Source: Akkermansiaceae bacterium | GTDB lineage: Bacteria > Verrucomicrobiota > Verrucomicrobiia > Verrucomicrobiales > Akkermansiaceae | Length of the DNA: 64,000 nucleotides | Direction of reading: 5' to 3' | Assembly (NCBI GenBank): GCA_017798145.1 | Contig: CP059069.1 | Location: forward strand, 2,403,226-2,467,225 | Shown here: positions 46,128-54,999 of the stretch, piece by piece | Numbering within the stretch: position 1 is the stretch's first letter | Layout of the letters: every line of letters starts with the position of its first letter | Notes under the pieces: model-generated | What the model saw: the letters and a program-made list of their open reading frames with translations, nothing else | Told to the model about the DNA's origin: nothing | The model's database searches: none | Made by a program: the position numbers and the translations under genes

Positions 46128-49100
46128 TCAGCCCTCGATGCCGGTTTCCCTGATCCATTCGCGGCCTTCTTCGGAGTCGCGGAAGAGGACGACGGGGACG
46201 TTGCGGACGCCGACGCGGGTGCCGCGCCTTTCCTCCTTGCGGGTGATGATGATGAGCTCGTCGCACTGGCTGAAGGCGTAGGGGATGTTGCCGGAGGACA
46301 TGGAGAACATGCCCTGGAGATCGAGTTCCGCCATGGCCTGGAGGCAGTTCTGGATGCGCTCGCCGGAGAGCTTTGAGAAGGCCTCGTCGATGGGGACGAG
46401 GGCGAGCGAGGGCTCCTTGCGGCGTGCTTCGTGGCGGTTGTAGGCGTGCAGGTAGCTGGCGAGGATGGCGACGAAGTACGGGCTCTGGTTTTCACCTCCG
46501 GACATTTTTCCGCTCTGCTTATCGACGCTCACCGGCTTGCCATCGGGATCGCGGATGTCGGTGACGAGCAGGTCGTAGTCGAAATACTGGCGGTAATCCA
46601 ACAGCCGCGCGGCCTCCGGGCTGTTGGCGTTCTGGACGAGGGTTTTGAGGAAAACCTGGAGCGCGTCCTTCAGCTCGCCGCCCATGCTGGCGAAGAACAG
46701 CTCGTCCTCGTGGTGCAGGGCGTTGAGGTCGATAAGCTCCCGGTAGATGCGGAAATCAGGGTTCGGTTTCTTGTCGATCCGGTAGCGGTCGTGGCCGATG
46801 GGGCGCTTGAGCTGGTGGTTGAGCAGGGAGATGATGTTCTCCACGTTCTTGATCGCCTGCTGCATGCGGCTGAGCACCTGGGTGCGGAACAGCGATTCCC
46901 AGCGCTTGCGCTCGGCGGCGGACTTTTTCTCGAACTTGGGGATGTCCGCGTGCTCGATGGCGGCGAGGATTTTCTCGTAGGGCGCGGTGTCGCTGCCGTC
47001 GTCCGGGAGGTCGTCGAACTTGGGGTGGAAGGCGTTCTTGAAATCCAGCATCGCGACCTTGAGATCGCCGATGGTCTGGGTGGCGAGCAGCTCGGCGGCG
47101 GCGGCGGCTTTCGTGAACTCCCGGGCGCGGACATCGGCGGCGTGGTGGAAATCGATGGCCTCCTGCTTCCATGAAAGGTAGCGCTCGTGGTGCAGGTGGA
47201 CGTCGATGCGTAGCTTGGTTCTCGAGAAATCATCCTCGCGGCGGGAGGCTTCCTCCTGTCGATCGGCCAGGTCTTTCTCGGCTTGGGAAATCTCGCGGTG
47301 TCCGCCTTTGCGCAGGATCGATTTTTCCTCGGTGGCCCATGCGGCGGCTTGTTCCTTGAGTTCGTTGATCTTGTCCTCCAGCTCGACGAGCTTGTCGTTG
47401 GCGATGGCGTTGATCTGGGTCATCAGCGCTTCGTGATCCGCCTGCTTGCGTGGCAGTTCCTCGACACGCACCAGCTCGGCGGCGACGTTGGCGTGATCCG
47501 GGATGGCTTTCTCGCGGGCGTCGAGGAGGCGGTCGATCTCGCGCTCGATGGGTTCGAGGCGGCGGAGCTTCGCTTCGATTTCGGCGAGGCGCAGGGTCTT
47601 GATTTCGAGCTGACGTTTCAGGCCGTTCTCGCCGATGAACGGTGTGCCGTCGTAGGCGAGCGGGCGGGTCAGGATGCCATCGCGCTTGATCAGGCCATCG
47701 GGGCGGATGGCGGATTCATGGCCGGACATTTCCTTGGAATCCGAGACGCGGATGAGGTGGCCGAAGGCTTGGTCGATGAAGGCGCGGGCGACGGGATCGC
47801 TGCAATCGAAGACTTCCGCGAGGGATTTTTTCTCCGGCTTCGGTTTTGAGGAAAGCAGATGGGCGGAGTCGATCAGGCTTTGCGGGCCGGCTTTCGCGAG
47901 GTCGTGGGCGCTGAGCTGGTCGAGGATTTTCGCGGCGCTGTCGTGCTGCTCCGGGGAGACGATGACGGCGAATTTTTCCGCAAGGGAGACCTCGGCGGCG
48001 GGTCGCCAGGTCTCGTCATTGATTTCGCAAAGCTCGCGCAGGGCGCGGGGCGGGGTCTCGCCGGGGGTGAGCGGGAGGGCGTCGCGGAGGGCTGTTAGAA
48101 AGGGCTGGGGGACGGGTGGGAGGCCGCGTTTCAGGGAATCGATCTGGGTGTCGAGCGCGGATTTTTCCGAGCGGAGCTGGCGCAGTTCCTCGGCATCGGA
48201 GCGGAAGCGGTCGCGGAGTTCGCGGCAGAGCTTGTTGGCGGCATCGGCGAGGAGGCCGAGGGTATTGGAGGTTTCCTCGCGCTCGCAGCCATCGAGGACT
48301 TTGATCGCGTCTTCCAGAGGGCTGGTGAAAACCTTCGGCTCCACGGGCGCCTTCGCCATTTCCTCCATCCACTTGCGGGCGTCCCTCAGGCGGCTGCCTA
48401 TGCCGCTGTCGATCTTGGTGGAAATGACGCGGAGGCGGTCGATTTCCTCCTCCAGCTTGCGGATGCGGGCGGCGAGGTCGTTGTAGAGGCGGCCTTCGCT
48501 GGATTCGTTCAGCAGGGCGGTGAGCTGCTCGCGCTGCTCGGCGGCGTTTTTCATCTGCTCGCCCAGCTCGGTGAGGCGGGCTTCGTCATCGGCGAAGTCG
48601 GCGCGGAGTTTTTCGAGGCGCTCGGCGTGGAGGCGGACGGCTTCGCTACTATGTTCGTAGTGGTTTTCGGCGGCGAGGTAGGTGGCGACATCGCGGTCGC
48701 GCTCCGCGGTGCGCAGGGTTTCCGAGAGCCGGCGGACGGAGAGGAGTCGGTCGAGCTGGTTGCGGAGATCGCGGAGTTCGCGCTCGTAGGACTCGAAGTC
48801 GCGGAAGCTGGAGATCACGTCATCGACGGGCACGGCCTCGTTGGGCAGGACGAACTGGCGGCAGAAGTCGTCGAAGCTCTTGAGGTTCGTGAACGACATG
48901 GCGCTGGGCAGCAGCCGTTCGAGCACGTCCTTGTTGAAATTGAGGTGGGAGGGGTTCGCCATGTCGCGCAGGTATTCGCGCGAGGAGGTGAAGATCCGCC
49001 CGCCCTTGGATTCGATCATCGCCTTGAACTCGGCGAGCGAGCTGGTGCGGGATTTCCCGTCCTCCGGGGAAATGGAGAGGAAATCCTCGCGCTCCAGGGG

Positions 49101-49514
49101 TGCGGGGCAGAAGAAGGGGGTGGAGAAACCGTCGTTTTCCGAGGTGTTGCGGAACTCGAAGCGGATGCCCCAGGTTTCAATCCGCGATCCGTCCGGCCAT
49201 GTGAATTCCGCGCCGATGTAGGTAACGACGCCCTTGTCGTGGAAATATTGCGGCTGGCCGTTTTCCTCGCGTTTCGTATCGAGCAGGCAGTAGCCCTTGA
49301 TCGTGCGGTCGCTGCGCCCGCCGGTGGCGGAGCGGTTGAAGTGGTGGCGCGCGCGCTCCGGGCCGACGAGGACGAGCATGAGCAGGTCCATCAAAATGGA
49401 TTTCCCCGATCCGGTGACACCGGCGAGGACGAGGTTGCCCTTGACCGGGAGGCTGTCGCGGTAGCCGTACCAGTTGAGCGCGTGGATCTTGGAAAGCTGG
49501 ATGGCGCGGCTCAT
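46128..49514 (-). CDS. jetC: Wadjet SMC-like ATPase JetC
   Basis: A 1128-residue SMC/MukB-like ATPase. N-terminal Walker A GVTGSGKSILMD, followed by two long coiled-coil arms (about residues 230-450 and 620-830), and C-terminal signature MSGGENQSPYF with Walker B LALVPIDEAFSKL. JetC with JetA and JetB extrudes plasmid DNA and positions it for JetD. The ATG overlaps the jetB stop by 4 bp (ATGA), the standard coupled arrangement. Confidence 0.92.
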   Translation of the reverse strand: MSRAIQLSKIHALNWYGYRDSLPVKGNLVLAGVTGSGKSILMDLLMLVLVGPERARHHFNRSATGGRSDRTIKGYCLLDTKREENGQPQYFHDKGVVTYIGAEFTWPDGSRIETWGIRFEFRNTSENDGFSTPFFCPAPLEREDFLSISPEDGKSRTSSLAEFKAMIESKGGRIFTSSREYLRDMANPSHLNFNKDVLERLLPSAMSFTNLKSFDDFCRQFVLPNEAVPVDDVISSFRDFESYERELRDLRNQLDRLLSVRRLSETLRTAERDRDVATYLAAENHYEHSSEAVRLHAERLEKLRADFADDEARLTELGEQMKNAAEQREQLTALLNESSEGRLYNDLAARIRKLEEEIDRLRVISTKIDSGIGSRLRDARKWMEEMAKAPVEPKVFTSPLEDAIKVLDGCEREETSNTLGLLADAANKLCRELRDRFRSDAEELRQLRSEKSALDTQIDSLKRGLPPVPQPFLTALRDALPLTPGETPPRALRELCEINDETWRPAAEVSLAEKFAVIVSPEQHDSAAKILDQLSAHDLAKAGPQSLIDSAHLLSSKPKPEKKSLAEVFDCSDPVARAFIDQAFGHLIRVSDSKEMSGHESAIRPDGLIKRDGILTRPLAYDGTPFIGENGLKRQLEIKTLRLAEIEAKLRRLEPIEREIDRLLDAREKAIPDHANVAAELVRVEELPRKQADHEALMTQINAIANDKLVELEDKINELKEQAAAWATEEKSILRKGGHREISQAEKDLADRQEEASRREDDFSRTKLRIDVHLHHERYLSWKQEAIDFHHAADVRAREFTKAAAAAELLATQTIGDLKVAMLDFKNAFHPKFDDLPDDGSDTAPYEKILAAIEHADIPKFEKKSAAERKRWESLFRTQVLSRMQQAIKNVENIISLLNHQLKRPIGHDRYRIDKKPNPDFRIYRELIDLNALHHEDELFFASMGGELKDALQVFLKTLVQNANSPEAARLLDYRQYFDYDLLVTDIRDPDGKPVSVDKQSGKMSGGENQSPYFVAILASYLHAYNRHEARRKEPSLALVPIDEAFSKLSGERIQNCLQAMAELDLQGMFSMSSGNIPYAFSQCDELIIITRKEERRGTRVGVRNVPVVLFRDSEEGREWIRETGIEG

Positions 49515-50182
49515 GCGTTTTCCTCCTCTACTGTGTCCGTAGTAATTACATCGTCGGCGGAGAAAGCGGATGCGGCGGCCGTCCAGTCGGCGAGTTCGCG
49601 GAAAGGCACGACGCGGCGGATGGCGGGGAGGACTTCGATGCCGGATTCCTCGAAGGGTTCGGCGGGTTCGAAGCGGATGAGGTTGAAGCGGGCTGCTTGG
49701 CGGAGGATTTCCTGCATGCGTCCGCGCGGGAAGACGCCGATGGCATCCGGGATGAGCTGGTCCTGGATGAGGCCGTTGAGTTCAGCGACGGAGAGGAAAG
49801 CCTGATCCTGGCCTTCATCGCGCCAGCGGACATCGCCCGCATACCAGAGGGCGAGCCAGATGAGGGTGGCGTCTTTCGGAAGTTTCAGGCGGAGCGCGCC
49901 GCTGGTGGGGATGGCTTGGATGAGGCGCTCCTCGTGGACGATCAGCACCTCAAGCCCGGCGAGGGCGGCGGCTTCCTTGACCCACTCGAAATACTGGCGG
50001 CACCAGTGGTAGAGGGCGGACTTCGAGTTTTCCAAACCGGTGATGGAGCCGGTTGCGAGGAGCTCCTGGAGGGCTTCGCCGAGGCGTGCGCGCTCGCCCT
50101 CCGGGAGGGTGATGAGGCCGGGGGATTCGGTGATTTCGGGTTCTAGATTCAAAATGAAGAGTTTTTTAGCCACGGATGGCAC
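49511..50182 (-). CDS. jetB: Wadjet subunit JetB (DUF4194)
   Basis: A 223-residue MukE-like DUF4194 protein (ALYHWCRQYFEWVKEAAALAGLEVL, LDR-like LIWLALWYAG, GLIQDQLIPDAIGVFPRGRMQEILRQAARFNLIRF). The start is unsure: GTG 50182 or GTG 50173, both inside a dispersed inverted repeat (50162-50267) that runs into the gene's 5' end. JetB links JetA to JetC in the complex. Confidence 0.85.
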   Translation of the reverse strand: MPSVAKKLFILNLEPEITESPGLITLPEGERARLGEALQELLATGSITGLENSKSALYHWCRQYFEWVKEAAALAGLEVLIVHEERLIQAIPTSGALRLKLPKDATLIWLALWYAGDVRWRDEGQDQAFLSVAELNGLIQDQLIPDAIGVFPRGRMQEILRQAARFNLIRFEPAEPFEESGIEVLPAIRRVVPFRELADWTAAASAFSADDVITTDTVEEENA

Positions 50183-50267
50183 GGATGATCACGGATCGGG
50201 TTGAAATCCTCGACTCTTGGAACTGCAATTCCTTATCCGTGTTTATCTGTGTCATCCGTGGTTAAAA
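50162..50267. repeat. dispersed inverted repeat, ACGGAT type, between jetA and jetB
   Basis: Left arm about 50162-50196 (containing GCCACGGATGGCACGGAT and ATCACGGAT) and right arm 50235-50267 (ATCCGTG, GTCATCCGTGGTTAAAA) are imperfect reverse complements. The core (ACGGAT..CACGGAT) recurs within each arm. Such elements are common as dispersed copies in intergenic DNA of Verrucomicrobiota. The left arm includes the jetB start codons. Confidence 0.8.
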
Positions 50268-50283
50268 TTCCTAGAGGTGTTGG

Positions 50284-51729
50284 TCATTTCTTGATAATGG
50301 AGAAACGCTCAATCTGGCAACCTTCGAGGGTATCGAGGGGCGGGATGGTGGTTTCTGCGGAGAGGCGGTCGGGTTCCAGGCGGTAGCGGGCTTCGGCGGA
50401 TTCGGCGTGGAGGAGGAGTGAAATGAGGTCGGTGAAGCCGCTTTCGCCGGAGATGGCGAGATCGGCGCTGGCGATGCGGGCGCCTTTCGCTCCGGCGAGG
50501 ATTTCACGAAAGGTGTTGGCGCGCTGGACGGTGAGGGAATCGCGGAGGGCTTTTCCCATGCCGGCTTTTCCGGCTTCGCGGTCGCCATCGTCGGCGGTGT
50601 CCTCGAAGGCATCCTGCTCGATGGAGGCGCGGCGGACGGGCGGGGAGTAGAGGAATCGAGGCCCGGCGGGGAGCTTGACGGCGGGCAGGCGGAAGTCCGG
50701 CAAGTCTAGTAGTTCGGAGGCGCTTTGGGATACGCGTTTCCCGGCCATGAGGCGGTTGACGGTTTCGAACATGGCCTTGATCTCGGTGCGGCGCTCGCCG
50801 GTGACGTCCTGGAGGTAGCGGAAACGGGAGAGCGAGCGGCGGGTGAAATCGGCGGTGCGGCGGTCGATCTCATCGGCCATGGGCAGGACGCGTTCGACGA
50901 GGGCGATGAGTTCGTCGAGGGCGTTGAGCACGGTGCAGCGGGCGGTTTCCGCAGACATCGCGGGATGGCGGCGGAGGACTTCGGTCTGCATTTCCGAAAG
51001 GGTGGCGGAGCAGCCCATGAGGCGGTTCGCGATGCGGTTGACGGCTTCCGGCAGGCGCAGGGGGAGGCGGGCGCGGACGAGCTCCGCGTAGCAGGCGTGG
51101 GAGATCTGTTCGGAGTAGTCGTCGAAAACGGTCTCGAGGTTCCCTTTGAGCGTCTCCTCCTCAAGCTGGCGGCGGGTGAGGCGCTGGACGGATTTCTGCA
51201 TGGCGCGGAGTTCGTTCAGGCCTTCGCGGACGCTGGAGAGGCAGTTTTCCACCGTCTGCCAGGGGCGCTCGGAAAGCTCCGTCTCATCGACGAGCATGGC
51301 GCAGACGGCGATGAGCTTGTCGGTGAAAACGGCGGCATCCGGCCATGCGATTTTCCGCAGCGCGGTGATGAGGGTGGCCCCGTGGGCATCGAAATGGATG
51401 GTGCGCCGCCAGTCCCGGCGCGGGGGTTCATCGAGCCAATGGCATTTCAGGAGTTTTTCCAAAAGCAGCCGCGCCTTCTCGCGGGGCGTGGCTGCGGCCT
51501 CGCTGCCGTCCTCCTCGTCGAGTTCGAAGTCCGGATGGTGCTCCAGGGTATCGGTGATGAGCAGGATGACCTCCTCGCGCGACATCCCGTCGGGCCGGTC
51601 GGCGGACTCGGCCTCCAGGGCGTCGAGGGCATCCACGTAGAAGGGTGCGTTGCGCCCCGCCAGGACACGGAAAAACCCGGCACCGCGGGTCTCGCGGAAA
51701 AGGGCGGTGGAGAGATGCTCGGCGGGCAT
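50284..51729 (-). CDS. jetA: Wadjet subunit JetA
   Basis: A 481-residue JetA-type protein, the kleisin-like (MukF) subunit: LFRETRGAGFFRVLAGRNAPFYVDALDALE at the start, a helical middle, GYCAT-like CSATLSEMQTEVLRRHPAM, VNRLMAGKRVSQSASELLDLPDF and a C-terminal winged-helix-like end. It does not look like the DUF3375 form of type I and fits the Wadjet JetA family (DUF5716-like) better; the subtype is inferred. It lies 102 bp before jetB and 17 bp after the vapC stop upstream, on the same strand. Confidence 0.82.
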   Translation of the reverse strand: MPAEHLSTALFRETRGAGFFRVLAGRNAPFYVDALDALEAESADRPDGMSREEVILLITDTLEHHPDFELDEEDGSEAAATPREKARLLLEKLLKCHWLDEPPRRDWRRTIHFDAHGATLITALRKIAWPDAAVFTDKLIAVCAMLVDETELSERPWQTVENCLSSVREGLNELRAMQKSVQRLTRRQLEEETLKGNLETVFDDYSEQISHACYAELVRARLPLRLPEAVNRIANRLMGCSATLSEMQTEVLRRHPAMSAETARCTVLNALDELIALVERVLPMADEIDRRTADFTRRSLSRFRYLQDVTGERRTEIKAMFETVNRLMAGKRVSQSASELLDLPDFRLPAVKLPAGPRFLYSPPVRRASIEQDAFEDTADDGDREAGKAGMGKALRDSLTVQRANTFREILAGAKGARIASADLAISGESGFTDLISLLLHAESAEARYRLEPDRLSAETTIPPLDTLEGCQIERFSIIKK

Positions 51730-51746
51730 GGGGGGGGGTCGTAGGC

Positions 51747-52154
51747 CTACGTTGAAACCAGAACCAGGGTGTTGGGCAGCTTTTTCGCGGCCTTCTCAAA
51801 GGTGACCAAGGTCTGGCCGTCTCCGTGGGCGGCTCCGTGGATGAGTCGGTCGATGAAGCCGGGTTTCGTTTGGGAAAGGTTCGGGAGACCGAAGACCTTC
51901 CTTGCGGAGGGCGTGATTGCAACGGGAGCTTGCGCGGTGAGGGCTTTGAGCGCCGCCAGGGCATCGGCCTTGGTGAAGCCGAAATGAAACTGGAGCGCGA
52001 AGTAGCATTCGGAAAGCACGAGGTCGGAGATGAAGAGTTGGCTGCCGTCCTGGCGTTGCTCTTCGTAGAAGGAGAGGGCGGCGGGCAATTGGGAGTCAGG
52101 GCTTTCGGTGAGAATGCGCAGGACGAAGGAGGTATCGAGGGAGAAGGAAGCCAT
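51747..52154 (-). CDS. PIN-domain toxin, VapC-like (first module)
   Basis: A 135-residue PIN-fold nuclease: SLDTSFVLRILTE (first Asp), FISDLVLSECYFAL (Glu), KPGFIDRLIHGAAH (Asp) and TLVTFEKAAKKL where the last acidic residue is Glu. VapC toxins usually cut tRNA or rRNA. It follows its antitoxin by 5 bp and precedes jetA by 17 bp, so the TA promoter may also drive the Wadjet operon. Confidence 0.85.
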   Translation of the reverse strand: MASFSLDTSFVLRILTESPDSQLPAALSFYEEQRQDGSQLFISDLVLSECYFALQFHFGFTKADALAALKALTAQAPVAITPSARKVFGLPNLSQTKPGFIDRLIHGAAHGDGQTLVTFEKAAKKLPNTLVLVST

Positions 52155-52159
52155 GGTTG

Positions 52160-52453
52160 TCAGGAGGGGGCTGTGTTGCTCCGTCCGTTGGCGATGGATT
52201 TGCGGATGTCATCCATCTCATAACTCACTCCCCCTGTCGGATATTTCGCCGCAATCTTCAGCCATGGGTAGGCTTTCGCCGTTTCCGCGGGAAGGGGGGC
52301 GGGTTCCAGGGATTTGGGGGTGGTTTCGATTTCCCCGGAGAGCCATTTTTCGAAAAGTTCGGCGGCGACCGCCCTCACGGGACGCCCTTCCAAGGCGCTG
52401 CGTGCCTTTACGTTGCGATAGAGTTCATCGGGAATCTCCAAGGTGGCTTTCAT
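52160..52453 (-). CDS. antitoxin of the first VapBC-like module
   Basis: A 97-residue protein starting MKATLEIPDELYRNVKARSALEGRPV, a ribbon-helix-helix-like beta-helix start, with a C-terminal toxin-binding part (PTGGVSYEMDDIRKSIANGRS). ATG 52453; the longer frame overlaps the next module. The toxin gene follows after 5 bp. Confidence 0.82.
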   Translation of the reverse strand: MKATLEIPDELYRNVKARSALEGRPVRAVAAELFEKWLSGEIETTPKSLEPAPLPAETAKAYPWLKIAAKYPTGGVSYEMDDIRKSIANGRSNTAPS

Positions 52454-52500
52454 GGGAATACGGTTAGCTGTATTGCTGTGTAATGTCAATGCGAGGTGCT

Positions 52501-52899
52501 TCAAAGAAGCTGGAAGCCTTCGAGCTTCGCGGCTTTGCGATCCAAGGTATGGGTGGGGGCGATGGAGCGGGATTCGTTCCGGGCGAGGATGAGGCAGTCG
52601 GAGAAATCGGCGGTGGATTCGAGGAAGAGGTCGAGGGCCAGGCTGACGAGAATTTCGTCTTCGACGAGGATGGAGGCGGTATCGAGAAGTTTGCGGATGA
52701 ACACGGCCGTCTCCATGCGGGAGTAACCGTAAGTCCGCCCCAAAACCCAGGAGAGTTCCGTGACAACAATGACGCTGACCCAAGCGGGATGCTCGTCCGA
52801 AAATTTTTCCGCCATGAGTTTTTCGACCCTTGCAAGCTGGGTCAGGTCATCACGGGTGGCGATGCGGACGAGGATGTTGGTATCAAGAGCCTCCATCAC
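52501..52899 (-). CDS. PIN-domain toxin, VapC-like (second module)
   Basis: A 132-residue PIN-fold nuclease: ALDTNILVRIATRDD (Asp), VSVIVVTELSWVLG (Glu), STADFSDCLILARNE (Asp) and THTLDRKAAKLEGF (Asp), all four acidic positions present. The start overlaps the end of its antitoxin gene by 17 bp, and its stop is 47 bp before the first module's antitoxin start, forming a tandem pair of TA modules. Confidence 0.86.
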   Translation of the reverse strand: MMEALDTNILVRIATRDDLTQLARVEKLMAEKFSDEHPAWVSVIVVTELSWVLGRTYGYSRMETAVFIRKLLDTASILVEDEILVSLALDLFLESTADFSDCLILARNESRSIAPTHTLDRKAAKLEGFQLL

Positions 52900-53128
52900 A
52901 AGCTCCTTGTGCGATGCCTTCGTTCATTTCCTCCACAGTGTAGCTGCGTTTTGCCCGTGGGAGGATGTTCATGAGTTCCTCCAATGTCCCCTTTTTCCTA
53001 GCGGGAGACACTTTGATTGAAGTCCCTTCGATCTGGAAATCCAGTTTGTCGCCGGTGCGGAGGTTGAGCTGTTCCCGGATCTTCACCGGCACGGTGATTT
53101 GGCCTTTGCTGGTGAGGGTTGCTTTCAT
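52883..53128 (-). CDS. AbrB/SpoVT-type antitoxin (second module)
   Basis: An 81-residue AbrB-fold antitoxin: MKATLTSKGQITVPVKIREQLNLRTGDKLDFQIEG is the swapped-hairpin DNA-binding domain; the rest (LEELMNILPRAKRSYTVEEMNEGIAQG) binds the toxin. Overlaps vapC by 17 bp. It is the first gene of the four-gene TA/Wadjet run. Confidence 0.88.
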   Translation of the reverse strand: MKATLTSKGQITVPVKIREQLNLRTGDKLDFQIEGTSIKVSPARKKGTLEELMNILPRAKRSYTVEEMNEGIAQGACDGGS

Positions 53129-53187
53129 TCCTTACGCAAGGTAAGGATTTTCGTGGGGATGTCAAGGGGCGGACTCACGTACCGGGA

Positions 53188-53198
53188 AACGCGGCTCC
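53188..53198. repeat. 11-bp motif AACGCGGCTCC, copy 1
   Basis: One of three exact copies within 2.8 kb (others at 55000-55010, reverse strand, and 55957-55967). It lies between the antitoxin gene and the fragmentary frame at 53246, at the left edge of the restriction-like region. Confidence 0.6.
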
Positions 53199-53245
53199 GT
53201 TCTCAATCCGTCACCGCACAGTTTCCCAAGTCTTTCAAAGTCTCT

Positions 53246-53488
53246 TCATTCACCCGCTGCGATCCGCGCGCGGAATTCCTGTTCCTCTGCTGTGTGTCTC
53301 GTCATCTGATCGTATAGTCCAGCCCATTGGGAGTCGGAGGGGTAGAGTTCGCTGTCATCCAGCTCCCCAAGCTCGCTGCGTCTCCACGCCTCGGCGGCGT
53401 AGGGTTTCAACTGCTCCGGCCAGCCCTCTTTATCATCGCGGGCATAACCCCACCGCTCTCTCCGCGCAATCCGCGCCCGGAACCAGTT
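53246..53488 (-). pseudogene. coding-like frame without a start, C-terminal fragment
   Basis: An open frame of 80 codons ends at the stop at 53246: NWFRARIARRERWGYARDD, then a WPEQLKPYAAEAWRRSELGE middle and an EEQEFRARIAAGE end. It has strongly amphipathic, coding-like composition but no start codon before an upstream stop. It overlaps the end of the 53433-54137 gene in another frame. It probably is the tail of a gene whose 5' end is gone, or the rest of that gene after a frameshift. Confidence 0.45.
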
Positions 53489-54137
53489 TCAGGACAAGCT
53501 CCCTTGCCAAGCCATAACTGTCACGATCCGAGATATGCTCCGCAAAGCCGTCCTCATCGATGCCGTAGATCCCGAAATACCTCTCTCCCAGATTCTCATC
53601 GAACGGACAGTCGGAATCCGTGTAGGGGACAACCAGCGGCTCGGAGAGAAGATCACGCACTGTCTGGATGCGAAAGGCCTTGAAAGTGGCATCCGCGCAG
53701 ATGTTGTCCACGACCACATCGACCGGAATCGGCAGCTCCCCATTTTCCCAAACTGGCAGCCGCAGCCGGAAGGCAACCCGCAGACAGTCGTCCGCGTCAA
53801 AGGATGCGAGCGCGCTGGCATCCATCACCGCAAGACACGCCTCCCCGAAACAGCTCTCCAGATAGTACGACCACGTATCCTCCATGTGGTCGAATGCCAC
53901 GTGCATGCAAGCCCACTCCTCGAACATGCCCGCGACACGCATCAGCTCCCGCGTGAACTGATCCCATCCGTTGTAAGCCTCAGAGAGGTTTAGATCGGGA
54001 TCATGTCTCACCTTCTCTTCGCACGCTTTTCGAAGGGAGCTGGCAATGGCGAACACGGCGGCGGGGTCAACTTCCTCGGGCGGAACATTCATCGCCAAGA
54101 ATACCTGGCCAGGTACATCCGAAAGCGCAAGAGCCAT
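53433..54137 (-). CDS. hypothetical protein
   Basis: A 234-residue protein I do not recognise. It is acidic, rich in Trp, Tyr and Asp (EAYNGWDQFTRELMRVAGMFEEWACM; DTWSYYLESCFGEACLAV; GERYFGIYGIDEDGFAEHIS) with no signal peptide. Its 3' end overlaps another coding-like frame, so the gene may carry a frameshift near 53490. It is divergent from the HNH endonuclease gene (54 bp between starts), so the two may share a control region. Confidence 0.55.
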   Translation of the reverse strand: MALALSDVPGQVFLAMNVPPEEVDPAAVFAIASSLRKACEEKVRHDPDLNLSEAYNGWDQFTRELMRVAGMFEEWACMHVAFDHMEDTWSYYLESCFGEACLAVMDASALASFDADDCLRVAFRLRLPVWENGELPIPVDVVVDNICADATFKAFRIQTVRDLLSEPLVVPYTDSDCPFDENLGERYFGIYGIDEDGFAEHISDRDSYGLARELVLKLVPGADCAERAVGLCPR

Positions 54138-54191
54138 TTCCAGCGGGAAATTCTAACTCGCCCCGGCAAGGAAAGCCGCCATCATCCGGGA

Positions 54192-54992
54192 ATGGGGAAG
54201 GCCAAGAGTGTGAGATGGACAAGAGAGCAACTCCTTGTGGCGCTGAACCTTTATCACAAGCTCCGCTTCGGACAGATGGACAAGCGTCAGAAGGTGATTG
54301 TCGAGCTGGCGAATAAAATCGGGCGCACTCCGGATGCGGTGGCGATGAAACTCGTCAACCTAGCGTCACTTGATCCGACCCTTAAGCTGAGAGGAATCAT
54401 GGGGCTCCCCGGCAGCAGCCAGTTGGATCGTGAAGTGTGGGAGGAATACCATGCCAATGCCGCCGAGTTGATTCCGATGGCGCAAGGGATGTTCGATGCG
54501 CTCTTCGTTAAGGACGAACTCGATACGACCGAGGTTCTTCCAGGCAAAGGAATTCGCGTCGTAAGGCGACCGCCGATGGGAAGCACCGAGTCCTCTTCAG
54601 TAACGAAACGGCGGATCGGGCAGGATTACTTCCGCGAAGTCGTTCTGAACAATTATAACGGCTGTTGCGGCGTCACCGGCTTACCGGTCAGGGAATTGCT
54701 CGTTGCCTCCCACATATTGCCATGGAGCGAACACGCGGCTGAGCGTCTCAATGTCAGCAACGGCATAAGCCTGAATCGCCTCCATGATTCTGCATTCGAC
54801 CGTTATCTCATCAGCTTTGATGACGAACTCAGGCTGCTCCTTTCTCCTAAGTTGAAATCTCTTCTTCCTACGGAATCCGTCGCCTATCATTTTGAGGCAT
54901 ACGAGGGCAAAACTCTCAGTTTGCCCACCGACGGCTTCCCTCCCAACCTGTCGTTTCTCTCAAGCCATCGAAAGAAGCTGGCGAGGAACTGA
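54192..54992 (+). CDS. HNH endonuclease (putative restriction enzyme)
   Basis: A 266-residue protein. N-terminal part MGKAKSVRWTREQLLVALNLYHK and RTPDAVAMKLVNLASLDP resembles the specificity end of HNH restriction-like nucleases (COG3440). The C-terminal HNH core is NYNGCCGVTGLPVRELLVASHILPW, RLNVSNGISLN and RLHDSAFDRYLIS, with His-Asn-His spaced as in HNH_2. The ATG at 54192 begins the conserved part. A methyltransferase fragment lies 18 bp downstream, convergent; the cut site is unknown. Confidence 0.85.
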   Translation: MGKAKSVRWTREQLLVALNLYHKLRFGQMDKRQKVIVELANKIGRTPDAVAMKLVNLASLDPTLKLRGIMGLPGSSQLDREVWEEYHANAAELIPMAQGMFDALFVKDELDTTEVLPGKGIRVVRRPPMGSTESSSVTKRRIGQDYFREVVLNNYNGCCGVTGLPVRELLVASHILPWSEHAAERLNVSNGISLNRLHDSAFDRYLISFDDELRLLLSPKLKSLLPTESVAYHFEAYEGKTLSLPTDGFPPNLSFLSSHRKKLARN

Positions 54993-54999
54993 GATTGGG

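Noticed and set aside
50183..50283. CRISPR-like repeats near jetA/jetB (ACGGAT motifs)
   Set aside because: The repeats are arranged as one inverted repeat with internal short copies, without regular spacers.
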